DNA of 64,000 nucleotides from Yaniella flava (GCF_039529295.1 NZ_BAAAMN010000014.1:24105-88104); one strand, 5' to 3'; positions 15,010 through 23,484 are shown, counted from the first letter of the stretch. Numbers and translations: made by a program. Notes: a model not told the origin generated them from the sequence alone.

Positions 15010-16785
15010 CTAAGCGAGTCCCCCTCCATGGGTTGTTGTAGTTTGGTCTGGCGACCCGGCGTGCGGATAGACGGATATGGACGAGTCGCCGTTCTCTATG
15101 ACGACCACGGATTCTGTTACACCACGAAGCCGATTCGACTGACGTAGCGCCTGACCATCAACGATGATGACTCGGTTGCCCGACTCTTCAACAAATGGCA
15201 CAGTATTGACGGCACCCGACAGTTCACGGTCTGCCTCGACTATGAAGTGTCCGGTGGAGATTTCTATTGCGTAGCGACCCATGGTTGCAAGGTCAACACC
15301 ACGGCCAATGGACCACCCTTCAGCGACATCCACGGGCACCGTAGAGATGGGTTGACCATCCTCTAATGAGTGCGTGGTAGCCAGCCTCACATCTTCCAGG
15401 TCCCACAATGCAAGCGAGAGTCCGTGGCCAACCGACAGGTGCCGGATGAACGTCATCTGCTCTAGTGGCGGAGCAAGCTCTATGACTTCGCGTTCTTCGC
15501 CATCAAAGTCCACTAGTTCCACCCGAGGGGTGTTGGAAATGGGTTGCAGCAGATGATCCTGATCGGCGCCGGAGAGCATGAGGTTTTCGTCATAAGTGGC
15601 ATCGACCAGCTTCTCTTCGCCGGGTACCACCGCTTTAGCCGTATAGGACTGGGCATCGACTAACAGCCCGATGTCACCGGATGCCACCAAAGTGAGTTCT
15701 TCATCAACATCCCAGGATTCAACGCCGGCACCAGAGATGACAGTGATCTGCGTACCGGTGCGGTAGCCGACTGCTGGATTGCCTTCGGCATCAACCGTTT
15801 CGTAGGTCGTCTCGATAGCCTCGTCGATCTCGGTTTCCTCGATAATGTCACCGGTATTGGTGTTTCGCAGCTTCACGGTGTCATCGTGGATTTGCAAGAT
15901 GCCGGCACGATAGACGCTCATCAGTCTTGCTTCATCGGTATCAAGCTCCCAGACGGGCGCTCCGCTGGCCGAGAATTCGCCAGTTATCTCATTGGTGTCC
16001 ACCTGTTGGGGTTCTGCAATGAAGCTGGTATCAATGTCATCGGAGACATCAGCAATGCCACGCTCGGCGTTGAATGTGATCAGCCAGTTGACACCAAAAG
16101 CGACACCAAAAGCCAAGGCAACCGCGGTCACAGCGCCAATGATTCGATTCTTACGCTTGCTAGACTGCTCGGCATCTTCGATGGTGCCTTCAATATCAAT
16201 GGAGCCGACATCAAATTCTGTGTCATCGGCGAATTGGCCTTCAAAGGGTTGATCAAATCCTGGCAGGCCAGGGAACTGATCGTCATCCATTGAGTTGAAC
16301 GGCTCGTCGTCAAAGGGCTGGCCGAACCCCGGCAGGTCATCAGGTTGACTGTGTTGCGCTGAGTCGAACGGAGGGTCCTCAAAAGCATTGTCAGCAGATT
16401 GACCGAATGATGGCAGTGCCGGATCATGTTCATCTACCGTGTCATCAAAGGTCTCATCGTCCTCTGTGCCAAAGAAGTCATCCAGCGATGAGTCAACACT
16501 AGGCTTGGCGACTGACTTCTCTAATGACACTAGGGCTGCGGTGTCATCGCTAACCGTATAGTCCTCAGTGTTCGGGTCCAACTTGGGCTTTTTACCGAAA
16601 CGCTTCTTCCTGAGACCTGCATCTTCAAGGATGCTTTCATCGCGACGGAACTCGTCTTGCCAGTCGTCATCCTCTTCTTCGTAGCCAATTCTTTCAGGCT
16701 CGGAGGTATCAATGGTGTCCGAGGGGATGGCAAGCTTGGAGAACAGGTCGTCTCCTAGAGTTTCTTCCCGCGGATCATATGCCAT
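15010..16785 (-). CDS. Single-pass membrane protein with large external domain
   Basis: 591 residues. The first 200 are cytoplasmic, acidic and rich in Asp, Phe and Pro (repeated PxFxQPF(D/E) motifs such as PGFGQPFDDEPF and PGFDQPFEGQF). A transmembrane helix (IIGAVTAVALAFGVAFGVNW) follows near residue 215. The remaining 370 residues have alternating short strands, which could be a beta-propeller. It sits immediately before the surface protein gene. No family recognised; a conjugation envelope role is inferred from context. Confidence 0.6.
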   Translation of the reverse strand: MAYDPREETLGDDLFSKLAIPSDTIDTSEPERIGYEEEDDDWQDEFRRDESILEDAGLRKKRFGKKPKLDPNTEDYTVSDDTAALVSLEKSVAKPSVDSSLDDFFGTEDDETFDDTVDEHDPALPSFGQSADNAFEDPPFDSAQHSQPDDLPGFGQPFDDEPFNSMDDDQFPGLPGFDQPFEGQFADDTEFDVGSIDIEGTIEDAEQSSKRKNRIIGAVTAVALAFGVAFGVNWLITFNAERGIADVSDDIDTSFIAEPQQVDTNEITGEFSASGAPVWELDTDEARLMSVYRAGILQIHDDTVKLRNTNTGDIIEETEIDEAIETTYETVDAEGNPAVGYRTGTQITVISGAGVESWDVDEELTLVASGDIGLLVDAQSYTAKAVVPGEEKLVDATYDENLMLSGADQDHLLQPISNTPRVELVDFDGEEREVIELAPPLEQMTFIRHLSVGHGLSLALWDLEDVRLATTHSLEDGQPISTVPVDVAEGWSIGRGVDLATMGRYAIEISTGHFIVEADRELSGAVNTVPFVEESGNRVIIVDGQALRQSNRLRGVTESVVVIENGDSSISVYPHAGSPDQTTTTHGGGLA

Positions 16786-16797
16786 CTGAGATTATCC

Positions 16798-17718
16798 TTA
16801 CTGATCGGAGGCAGAAAGCTCTTGTGGCTCATCGGTCATTTCGTTGACAAGGTATTCAACGGATGGCTGGTTTGCGTCTTCGACGTAGGCGTAGAACTCA
16901 CGCAGCACCATGGCAACACTGACGGCTGAGATACCTTCTTGGTCCAGCATGGGGCGCAGTACATGCATCACATCTTTAGCGTCCTGGTCTTCATACACCA
17001 GGCCGTCAAAGAGCACCGCGGACAATTTCAGCTGTGCTGCGATGGTTTTCTGGAGCTTGATTTCATCAGCGGTGTTCTCGTATTCGGTCACCGACTCATC
17101 GAGCATCTTGGTCAACCCGGTGGCGTTGACGTACCAGCTGGCGCGCAGCATATCTTCGATCTCTTCGATGGCGATGTCCGCGATCCAGTCTTCATCCTGA
17201 TCATCTGGGCGGTTCAGGTAACCGGTGATGTCAAAAGAATCAAAGATTGGGTCCGAGGCCCCGGCTGACCACTGGTAGAGACGTTGCTGAGTCTCTGGAT
17301 CGTCAACATCGAGACCCATCAGCTGCAAGACATCAGTGAAGCCATCCACCGGGTCATACATGTTGGCCATGGACAGCTCCCAGGTGATGCGCAGCGACAT
17401 CGTATCGTTGCAGTAACCTTCTTCGTTGATGCGCCACTCTTGGGGCAGCCAGAACAACGGGTTAGCCCAGGAGGTGGCGTTCATGTGTGAGATTTCGCGG
17501 CGGTCTGTAAACCGTGGGATAGGAACCGTGGACAGTCGGGTGGACGACAGTTGATGTGGCTCAAGACCGGTGGCTTCGCAAAAGTCGTAGAAAATCTGTG
17601 TGTAGACGGTTACGTCGTCGCTTGGCAGCATCAAGTTATCGCCAGGCATAGTGCCGAGGTGCCGGCGGGGTGTGGCGCTGACCAGGTTGTCTGGTCCAGA
17701 CTGCACGTTTGGTTCCAT
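16798..17718 (-). CDS. Hypothetical soluble protein
   Basis: 306 residues, acidic and mostly helical, with no signal peptide or membrane segment. No motif recognised. It lies 12 nt before the membrane-protein gene in the same operon (20751 to 12841). The gap upstream (17719-17812) contains a 30-nt stretch that closely matches one at 37546-37576. Confidence 0.6.
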   Translation of the reverse strand: MEPNVQSGPDNLVSATPRRHLGTMPGDNLMLPSDDVTVYTQIFYDFCEATGLEPHQLSSTRLSTVPIPRFTDRREISHMNATSWANPLFWLPQEWRINEEGYCNDTMSLRITWELSMANMYDPVDGFTDVLQLMGLDVDDPETQQRLYQWSAGASDPIFDSFDITGYLNRPDDQDEDWIADIAIEEIEDMLRASWYVNATGLTKMLDESVTEYENTADEIKLQKTIAAQLKLSAVLFDGLVYEDQDAKDVMHVLRPMLDQEGISAVSVAMVLREFYAYVEDANQPSVEYLVNEMTDEPQELSASDQ

Positions 17719-17768
17719 GGTTTGGGTGGACCTTTCGCATCATGTTCTTCGTAAGCTTCACCAAGTAA

Positions 17769-17802
17769 CATGCAGGTCTTTTGATTTACAGTCTTCCCGT
17801 CC
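17769..17802 (-). repeat. Short sequence shared with 37546-37576
   Basis: On the minus strand GAAGACTGTAAATCAAAAG and the following bases differ at only a few positions from the segment at 37546-37576. On that strand both could encode EDCK(S/T)K(D/A)LH. Each lies in a gap before a hypothetical gene of the transfer region. Confidence 0.4.
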
Positions 17803-17812
17803 AGAACCAGCC

Positions 17813-18583
17813 CTAGATGCGGTTCAGATTCTTCGGCCAGGAACTTGGCGGTAACGGCCTTCCGGCGCGACGCCGGGTCAGCAGCATAGCTTCTTCGTGA
17901 ATCTTGGTGGCATCAACACGACCAGCTGTGGTGAATTTGACTCGGGCAGCAGCGCGGTAGGCCGTTTTGATGAATTCCGGGGTGTACCCGTCGATCCGGT
18001 GTACAGCCAGCAGATGGTCAGCGATCTCATTTGTGGCATCGGAGGCTTTGACGGTGGCGGCATCAAAGTGCAGCAGCTTCTCCGATGTCGGCGTCAAGAT
18101 CATGCCATCGTCGGTTTTGGAGAATTTGACCCGCCGGGTGACCGCCTTTCCGGGGCCGTCGTTGGCCACAATCGTGTGGATTGGCACAATATCGTCGGGC
18201 ACGATAGCAATCTCGCCCCCGAACAGGATGATCTTGGAGTCACCATAGGGGTATTCACGCTGCGGGATGGGTTCTTTGCCAGCTACGCCGTAGACAGCCT
18301 TTTGCAATGCATCAGACCGGGCGAAGAATGGCTTTCCTTTGACCTCCAGCCAGATTTGGAGTTCTGGCAAGTAAAAGTCTGGTAGATACCAAATCTTCGG
18401 ACTCAGCTGATAGTGGCATGGCTCGTAATCCCAGTTGATGCCCAGCAAGTCCAAGAGGATGGCCCATCGTGCCTCCAATCCAGAGGCAAAGACGCGCCCG
18501 GAATAGGAGACTTGCTTTCCTGTTGGTCGAGGTGCACCACGTCCACGCTTGACGCCCTCAGATCGCTTCGGGATGACGGTCAC
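17813..18583 (-). CDS. PD-(D/E)XK-type nuclease
   Basis: 256 residues from a GTG at 18583 that overlaps the previous TGA as GTGA; longer readings would lie inside the upstream gene. FASGLEARWAILLDLLGINW supplies the first acidic residue, YLPDFYLPELQIWLEVKGK the central D and E-x-K. This is the core of restriction-endonuclease-fold nucleases, close in pattern to TnsA or phage endonuclease-like proteins. The C-terminal part is unassigned. It could process plasmid DNA during transfer. Confidence 0.7.
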   Translation of the reverse strand: MTVIPKRSEGVKRGRGAPRPTGKQVSYSGRVFASGLEARWAILLDLLGINWDYEPCHYQLSPKIWYLPDFYLPELQIWLEVKGKPFFARSDALQKAVYGVAGKEPIPQREYPYGDSKIILFGGEIAIVPDDIVPIHTIVANDGPGKAVTRRVKFSKTDDGMILTPTSEKLLHFDAATVKASDATNEIADHLLAVHRIDGYTPEFIKTAYRAAARVKFTTAGRVDATKIHEEAMLLTRRRAGRPLPPSSWPKNLNRI

Positions 18584-19152
18584 GATGCAGCCTGCAAAAC
18601 ACTGGTGTCCCTGGTGGTTCGTGCCTGTCTGAGGGCTTGGACGAAGACCTCGGGTGGAAAGCACCAGATGTCAGCTGATGAGGCGTGGGATAGGGTGCCG
18701 ATGCGTTGGTGACGAGGGTGGACTTGGAAGCCTTTTGGCCCGGTGTCGTCGCGGAGCCAGGTCAGCAGATCGGTGACTCGTGCCCAGGAGACTACTGGCT
18801 CACCAACGTATGCCGGTAGCGTGTCGGGTAGGCAGCACATGATCCATTCGATGGTTCCCTTCCGGGCGCGCGGGACAGGTACCATACCGATGGCGTAGGG
18901 CTTGTCAGCGTAGTCGGCTTGCTCGATGACGGTGGTGGCAGCAGAGCGGATGGCTGCACCGAGGTCTGCCCATGCTTTGACTTGCACGGTGGTATCGGAG
19001 AGTAGGTTGAGGTCTCCCCCATCCTCGCGGCGTCCTTCGCCCAGGAGTCGTGCCGGGTTTTTGACATCAACGAGGTCAGCGAAGTGTTCGACGAAGAACT
19101 CTACTGCTGCACGTTCATTGCGCGCGCCTTTATTTTTCTGTGGGTTGGCCAT
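18580..19152 (-). CDS. Putative Holliday-junction resolvase-like protein
   Basis: About 190 residues from MANPQKNKGARNERAAVEFF. The KGARxERxxVEFF start, RREDGGDL and VQVKAW give the E...D...x-VK arrangement of small PD-(D/E)XK resolvase-like nucleases. GGGGTGAC precedes the ATG at 19152, which overlaps the end of the upstream gene by 23 nt. Two such nuclease folds in a row suggest a DNA-processing pair. Confidence 0.65.
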   Translation of the reverse strand: MANPQKNKGARNERAAVEFFVEHFADLVDVKNPARLLGEGRREDGGDLNLLSDTTVQVKAWADLGAAIRSAATTVIEQADYADKPYAIGMVPVPRARKGTIEWIMCCLPDTLPAYVGEPVVSWARVTDLLTWLRDDTGPKGFQVHPRHQRIGTLSHASSADIWCFPPEVFVQALRQARTTRDTSVLQAAS

Positions 19153-19549
19153 TGTCACCCCAAAACAACGGAGTGCGACGTACCCAGACCAGTGTGATCC
19201 AAATGGTGCCAAACAAGATGACGACGAGGATGTAGAGCGGGAAGACGATGAGCACCAGGGCGGCAACGGTGAGTGGCTGGTAGAGGTGTATCAGTAGCTT
19301 TGGTTGTTTGGTGGTGAAGGCGGCAATAGCCAGAGGTACTGCGGTCAGAAGTATCAGTATCGTCGGCATGAGGGTCGCCATATTTTCAGCGGTATAGAGT
19401 CCGCTGAGCCAGCTGAAGACCAGCATGGTGACGAGCATTCCCCAGACGATCGATGCCATGACTGCAATAAGGCGGCGCGTGCCAAGGCTCATGGGTTTGC
19501 GTGGCTTTTTGACCTTTGGTGCCTTGGTCTGTTCGGCAGTTTCGTTCAT
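19130..19549 (-). CDS. Membrane protein, three or four helices
   Basis: 139 residues with a basic N-terminus (KAPKVKKPRKPMSLGTRR) and hydrophobic segments around 30-50, 58-80 and 93-125. It overlaps both the upstream gene (by 4 nt) and the downstream resolvase-like gene. No family recognised. Confidence 0.6.
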   Translation of the reverse strand: MNETAEQTKAPKVKKPRKPMSLGTRRLIAVMASIVWGMLVTMLVFSWLSGLYTAENMATLMPTILILLTAVPLAIAAFTTKQPKLLIHLYQPLTVAALVLIVFPLYILVVILFGTIWITLVWVRRTPLFWGDNGQPTEK

Positions 19550-20751
19550 GATGCGACCTCCTGGGGTGCATTATCTGTTGTGGTGAAGACATGGAATTCG
19601 TCTGACACCTGGTATTCGTGGATCATGGGTTCAGCCAGTGTGAACATCGTGCGATAAACCTGCATCGGGGTGGCGCCCAGACGGGTCTTTAGCGAGGCGG
19701 TGGCTTGGTTCAGTTCATGGAAGTGCTTGCGATACCGCTGCTGGTGTTCAGTGCGCTGAGCTAATGTTTTCTTATGCGCTGCCCCGGTGAGTTGATGTAG
19801 CGAAAATTCGGTCTCAATGAAGCCAGTGAGAGACTGACGGATGATGTCACGCTGCTGTTTACTGGTTTTGCCGGCGGCTTGCATCACTCGACCGGTGAAG
19901 GCTTTGATTTCCTTTTGTGAGGGGCGTAAGAAGTCAGCGCATCCTGGGATGGCGATCTGCGATGGGGCCAACATCTGAGTTGAGATCAGTCGATGGAGTT
20001 GGTCGGGCGTGTAGTCATCCCAAAGAGCCATCATGTCGTGGTCTAGGCGGTCTTTGGGCACAGGGCGACCTAGGACGATGTACAGCTGGTATCGGGCTGC
20101 CTGGTACGCGCTGATGGGGTCGTTGTTGAGCTTGGTGACGATGCGTTGACGGGTCCGCGGGTCGGGTCGGATGACATCTGGCAGGCCGTAAATGACGCGC
20201 AATGCAACAGCTGACCGTGCAGGGTTCAGTTTCTTGCGGGTGCTGGTGGCTTCTTCAAGCCAGGCATAGACCTCTCGGTGGATGGCTGATGAGGTAAGCG
20301 TCGTGGAGTCTGAACCGTAGATGTCTGTAGTGGACATGAAGTGTGGGTCGGTGGCATCTTCTCTGACCGTTCGGGTGGCGTTTGAGAAAATCCAGTTGGC
20401 TCCTGATTTCAGGAATCGTTCTGCCCACCCTGTCGCCGATGCGCTGGTGAATGTCAGTAGATCAACCCCGGTGCCGTCATCTGTTAGTACCTTGGATTTG
20501 AGTCGCCTTTCGCACTCTGATCGCACTGCGTCCAGCATGACTTCACCAGATGCAGGCATCCGTCGCCGACACAGATCAACCATGGCAGTGATGGCTTGCG
20601 ACCCCATCAGGCACGAGAGGATTTGAGATCGACCATGGGACTCTGACTGTTCACCTATCAGGACGTTTCGCGCGACCTGGGACACAATGTCGTCCACAGT
20701 GGATGGAGTGGTGGGTTTTTGTCGGACAGAATTCTTGGAGATGACTGTCAT
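19546..20751 (-). CDS. Hypothetical protein heading the envelope/nuclease operon
   Basis: 401 residues, soluble, helical, rather basic, with ASATGWAERFLKSGANWIFS near residue 105 looking like a helix-rich nucleic-acid-binding segment. I cannot place it in a family. Its ATG overlaps the TGA of a 12-codon leader peptide that is itself 9 nt from a CCGGACAC promoter, so its translation is probably coupled to the leader. It heads the transcript running to 12841. Confidence 0.6.
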   Translation of the reverse strand: MTVISKNSVRQKPTTPSTVDDIVSQVARNVLIGEQSESHGRSQILSCLMGSQAITAMVDLCRRRMPASGEVMLDAVRSECERRLKSKVLTDDGTGVDLLTFTSASATGWAERFLKSGANWIFSNATRTVREDATDPHFMSTTDIYGSDSTTLTSSAIHREVYAWLEEATSTRKKLNPARSAVALRVIYGLPDVIRPDPRTRQRIVTKLNNDPISAYQAARYQLYIVLGRPVPKDRLDHDMMALWDDYTPDQLHRLISTQMLAPSQIAIPGCADFLRPSQKEIKAFTGRVMQAAGKTSKQQRDIIRQSLTGFIETEFSLHQLTGAAHKKTLAQRTEHQQRYRKHFHELNQATASLKTRLGATPMQVYRTMFTLAEPMIHEYQVSDEFHVFTTTDNAPQEVAS

Positions 20752-20786
20752 AGGACACCACCTTTGTCAGCGCAGTAAGTTCTCAT
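20748..20786 (-). CDS. 12-residue leader peptide
   Basis: MRTYCADKGGVL starts exactly 9 nt after CCGGACAC, like full-size plasmid genes, and its TGA overlaps the ATG of the 401-residue gene (CTATGA). AAAGGTGG inside the leader can serve as the ribosome-binding site of the next gene. This is the clearest case of a leaderless mini-gene feeding ribosomes into an operon. Confidence 0.6.
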   Translation of the reverse strand: MRTYCADKGGVL

Positions 20787-20795
20787 GCACTGACA

Positions 20796-20803
20796 GTGTC
20801 CGG
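20796..20803 (-). promoter_or_regulatory. CCGGACAC-N9-ATG promoter of the leader peptide
   Basis: CCGGACACT GTCAGTGC ATG, the form closest to the consensus of all copies. Confidence 0.75.
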
Positions 20804-20828
20804 CAGGCTTCTGCGCCGGCTCAGATAG

Positions 20829-20951
20829 TCACCGGTTTGGGTGATCTTTGGCGGAAGCATCCGACGGGTTGATGGCATACTGGTGGGCTGATAAGCCGAC
20901 GATTGCGGCCAAGGCAAGCAACGCTGTGCCAACCGATGGAAGGTTGTTCAT
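20829..20951 (-). CDS. 40-residue membrane protein abutting the tnpB right end
   Basis: MNNLPSVGTALLALAAIVGL begins with a hydrophobic helix and ends in a polar tail (DASAKDHPNR). The A of its ATG is the last base of the putative tnpB-element right end. It may therefore have lost its own promoter, or be read through from tnpB. Function unknown. Confidence 0.45.
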   Translation of the reverse strand: MNNLPSVGTALLALAAIVGLSAHQYAINPSDASAKDHPNR

Positions 20952-20993
20952 TGACTTCCTCTCCCGTCTGAAGACTGGGAGATTCCTGTTCCA
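20951..20993 (-). mobile_element. Right end and omega-RNA hairpin of an IS200/IS605-type element
   Basis: Directly after tnpB the minus strand has GGAATCTCCCAGTCTTCAGA followed by CGGGAGAGGAAGTCAA. The stem CTCCC/GGGAG with GTCT/AGAC (20961-20981) is typical of IS605-family right ends and the 3' end of TnpB guide RNAs. By analogy the guide would start at 20950 with TGAACAACCTTCCATCGG, inside the 40-residue gene. Confidence 0.65.
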
Positions 20994-22250
20994 TTACGCA
21001 GTTTGGGGTGCGTGCTGGGAGGGGGTTACTGCTTCGTAGGGGCTGCCGTCACCGGGGTGCGGTCTTATGCATCCTCCACAGTCGTTTGCGATCTCCGACA
21101 GTCCAGCGGCGATCATAATGTTCTTAGCGGCGTTGATATCTCGGTCATGGACGGTGCCACATGCTGAGCAGGCCCAGGAGCGGATATGCAATGGCTTTTT
21201 GCCATCCTTATGCCCACAGGTGCTACAGAGCTGGGTGGATGGGTAAAACCGGTCGATGACATGCACCTGCCGTCCAGCTTCATTAGCTTTTTCACGGATC
21301 AGACGCTGCAACATGCCCCATCCGACATCGCTGATGGCTTTGGCCAACCGACGGTTTGTGATCAGTCCTGCAACATGGAGGTCTTCGACAGCTAGTGCTT
21401 GGGTTTCGTCTACCAGCTGGCGTGCGACCTTGTGATGATAATCCTTCCTGGCATGAGCAACCTTGCGGTGCTGTTTGGCGACTTTGACTCGTGCTTTGTT
21501 CCGGTTGGCTGAGCCCTTGGCACGACGCGACAGTGATCGTTGGAGTCTGCCGAGTTTGCGCTGGGCACGTTTCAACATACGCGGATTAGCGACTTTACGA
21601 GCATCTCCGGTATCGGTGGTGATGATGGCCAGGTCAGTAATGCCCAAATCGACCCCGGCAGCCTGATATGTCGGTGCCAGTGCAGGCTTGGGTGCAACCT
21701 CTACAACGAAGCTTGCCTCATAGGTGCCATCCGCCCACTGGGTGATCGTTACCGACGACGGTTCCGAGGGCAGCACTCTAGTCATCCGGGTTTTGATAGG
21801 TGGCATTTTGGGCAGCTTCAGCCACCCCCACTTCTGACCCGGCACATGCTCCAGCCGGAAATTCGCATTGCGAGTGAACCGGATTTTGTGGGTGGTCTGG
21901 CGTTTGGACTTCAACCGCGGTGGGCGCATCTTTGGACCTTTGCGCTTGCCCGATACCGAGGCAAAGAAATTGGCGAATCCCTGCTGGGCATCACGCACCG
22001 ATTGTTGCAGCATCACCGCCGATACTTCGGCCAGATAGGTGCGATCCCCACCGGGCTGCTTTGCATCCACCAGCACTTTGCGAGCCGTGACATCCGAATC
22101 CTCTGCCAGGTTTTCACCGGCCTCAAACAGTGCATTGCGACGAGCCACATAATCGTTATACACCGCTCGGGCGCACCCAAAAGACCGCGCCAGCACCTGC
22201 TGCTGATCAACGGTCGGATACACCCGATAGGCAAAACGTTTCTTCTTCAT
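20994..22250 (-). CDS. tnpB: TnpB RNA-guided nuclease, no TnpA
   Basis: 418 residues from ATG 22250; a GTG at 22253 is also in frame. RuvC catalytic residues are intact: D in GVDLGITD near 198, E in AVEDLHV near 288, D in HDRDINAAKN near 369. A CxxC...CxxC zinc ribbon (CSTCGHKDG...CSACG) near 344 is also present. The family cuts DNA guided by an RNA from the element's right end. No tnpA is present. Only 28 nt separate tnpB from the upstream gene, and that gap holds a plasmid CCGGACAC element, so tnpB seems to be expressed as a plasmid gene. Confidence 0.92.
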   Translation of the reverse strand: MKKKRFAYRVYPTVDQQQVLARSFGCARAVYNDYVARRNALFEAGENLAEDSDVTARKVLVDAKQPGGDRTYLAEVSAVMLQQSVRDAQQGFANFFASVSGKRKGPKMRPPRLKSKRQTTHKIRFTRNANFRLEHVPGQKWGWLKLPKMPPIKTRMTRVLPSEPSSVTITQWADGTYEASFVVEVAPKPALAPTYQAAGVDLGITDLAIITTDTGDARKVANPRMLKRAQRKLGRLQRSLSRRAKGSANRNKARVKVAKQHRKVAHARKDYHHKVARQLVDETQALAVEDLHVAGLITNRRLAKAISDVGWGMLQRLIREKANEAGRQVHVIDRFYPSTQLCSTCGHKDGKKPLHIRSWACSACGTVHDRDINAAKNIMIAAGLSEIANDCGGCIRPHPGDGSPYEAVTPSQHAPQTA

Positions 22251-22260
22251 CACTATGACA

Positions 22261-22268
22261 GTGTCCGG
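22261..22268 (-). promoter_or_regulatory. CCGGACAC element in front of tnpB
   Basis: CCGGACACT GTCATA GTG ATG: N7 to the GTG or N10 to the ATG. It fills most of the 28-nt gap upstream of tnpB and leaves no room for a classical IS605 left end. Confidence 0.75.
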
Positions 22269-22281
22269 CGCGTCAGCAACA

Positions 22282-22635
22282 CTAGGCCGACAGGCAATTC
22301 ACCACCCCACTAAAGTGAGGAGCACTCTCGCCGGGGTCCGGTAGGATGGCGAGCACCGTGGTATCAGCGGTTTTCTCGCGCAAGAAGAAGCTAGCGATCA
22401 GCACAATAATCCCGCCTGACAGTGCGAAGGTTGTAGCAGTGCGGGGATTGCCTTGGACACCATCGGCAAAGATCAGCATCGACATGCCCAGCGAATTAAA
22501 GAACGCCAAGAGTGCCGCGAAGATGGGGTGGTTCAGCGATATTGCGATCAGCAGTAAGGTCGCGGACAGACTGCCGATCAGCAACCATCGTCCATAGTTG
22601 CGCATGGTTTTCCACAAATCTTCTTCTAGGCTCAT
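22282..22635 (-). CDS. Small polytopic membrane protein
   Basis: 117 residues with three hydrophobic helices (LLIGSLSATLLLIAIS, FAALLAFFNSLGMSMLIFA, FALSGGIIVLIASFFL). Leaderless start 9 nt after CCGGACAC. No family recognised. Confidence 0.65.
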   Translation of the reverse strand: MSLEEDLWKTMRNYGRWLLIGSLSATLLLIAISLNHPIFAALLAFFNSLGMSMLIFADGVQGNPRTATTFALSGGIIVLIASFFLREKTADTTVLAILPDPGESAPHFSGVVNCLSA

Positions 22636-22644
22636 ATCTGCACA

Positions 22645-22652
22645 GTGTCCGG
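22645..22652 (-). promoter_or_regulatory. CCGGACAC-N9-ATG promoter
   Basis: CCGGACACT GTGCAGAT ATG before the gene at 22635. Confidence 0.75.
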
Positions 22653-22662
22653 TCGGTGCACC

Positions 22663-23445
22663 TTACCGGTCTTTGATGTCGCCTAGATGGTTGTATCGTT
22701 CGGGAACGTTGCCGAATTTGTGGGGTCGAGAAGTGGAGTTTCTGGTGGCATGGTCCCAGTCTTCGGCCTGCTGCAAGATCAGTTCCATGCGGTGGTTCGG
22801 GTCCATATTGCGGTTGGAGTTGATCGTGTCGATCACGAAGAGTTTACTGTTCGAGTTCGAGGTCACCTTTGCCGGGTCTAGACCGCCAAGGATACGATAT
22901 TCGTCGCCGGTGTCCAACAGTTTTTCAACCTGGTCTTCCAGGTCTTTCCGAGATATACCACCTGGGTCTTTGGTGGTGTCGATGGTGACGTTACCGCCGT
23001 ACTCGTAGCTGATGTCTGCCCCGGCAAGAGCGTTGAATGAGAGGTCGGCATCCATGACATCGTCGATGACAACGTCCTCTTCGGAACTGGTGGGCTGGTA
23101 TCCACCTAAAAACTCTGGTTCGGAGGTCACGTAGAAGCTGCCCGGTGCGTCGTAGTCGTGCTCGAATGCCTCGGCGACCTCGACCTGTTTCACCCCTTTT
23201 GCACGGAGCTCGTCGTGGAGGTCGTGGACTTCCAGTAGCTCCAGCACCCGTTCCTTGCTTTGCAGACCTTGACGTTCGACGGCGAGATTCTTTGCTAAGG
23301 CTCTCCGCTGCTTATCGGCGTACTTCTGTTGCATGTTGGGACCGAGGTTTACATCGGACTCTGAATGGGTTTTGGTTGTGTACTTGCCGTCATTGGTGCG
23401 ATTGGACTGCTGGGCTTGCTGCGCGGAGGTCAGTGGTGTCGTCAT
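22663..23445 (-). CDS. Tagged protein 1 (shared N-terminal motif)
   Basis: 260 residues. The first 30 (MTTPLTSAQQAQQSNRTNDG then KYTTKTHSES) match the starts of the proteins at 23564-24631 and 28136-29779. The rest is acidic and includes TKDPGGISRKDLEDQ, also found as TSDPGGISRAELEDQ in the 23564 protein, so these two are paralogues along their length. No catalytic motif seen. Leaderless start. The common tag may be a secretion or targeting signal (inference). Confidence 0.65.
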   Translation of the reverse strand: MTTPLTSAQQAQQSNRTNDGKYTTKTHSESDVNLGPNMQQKYADKQRRALAKNLAVERQGLQSKERVLELLEVHDLHDELRAKGVKQVEVAEAFEHDYDAPGSFYVTSEPEFLGGYQPTSSEEDVVIDDVMDADLSFNALAGADISYEYGGNVTIDTTKDPGGISRKDLEDQVEKLLDTGDEYRILGGLDPAKVTSNSNSKLFVIDTINSNRNMDPNHRMELILQQAEDWDHATRNSTSRPHKFGNVPERYNHLGDIKDR

Positions 23446-23454
23446 GCACTGTTG

Positions 23455-23462
23455 GTGTCCGG
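23455..23462 (-). promoter_or_regulatory. CCGGACAC-N9-ATG promoter
   Basis: CCGGACACC AACAGTGC ATG before the gene at 23445. Confidence 0.75.
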
Positions 23463-23484
23463 TGCGTTATGGGCAGCAAAATAC

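Noticed and set aside
15247..15254. CCGGACAC inside the gene at 15010-16785
   Set aside because: No start codon at 9 nt and it lies within a coding sequence; one of three internal copies (with 38852 and 53595), matching chance expectation.
20994..22281. Complete IS605 transposon with TnpA and left end
   Set aside because: No TnpA frame is present and only 28 nt lie upstream of tnpB; a classical left end cannot be placed.
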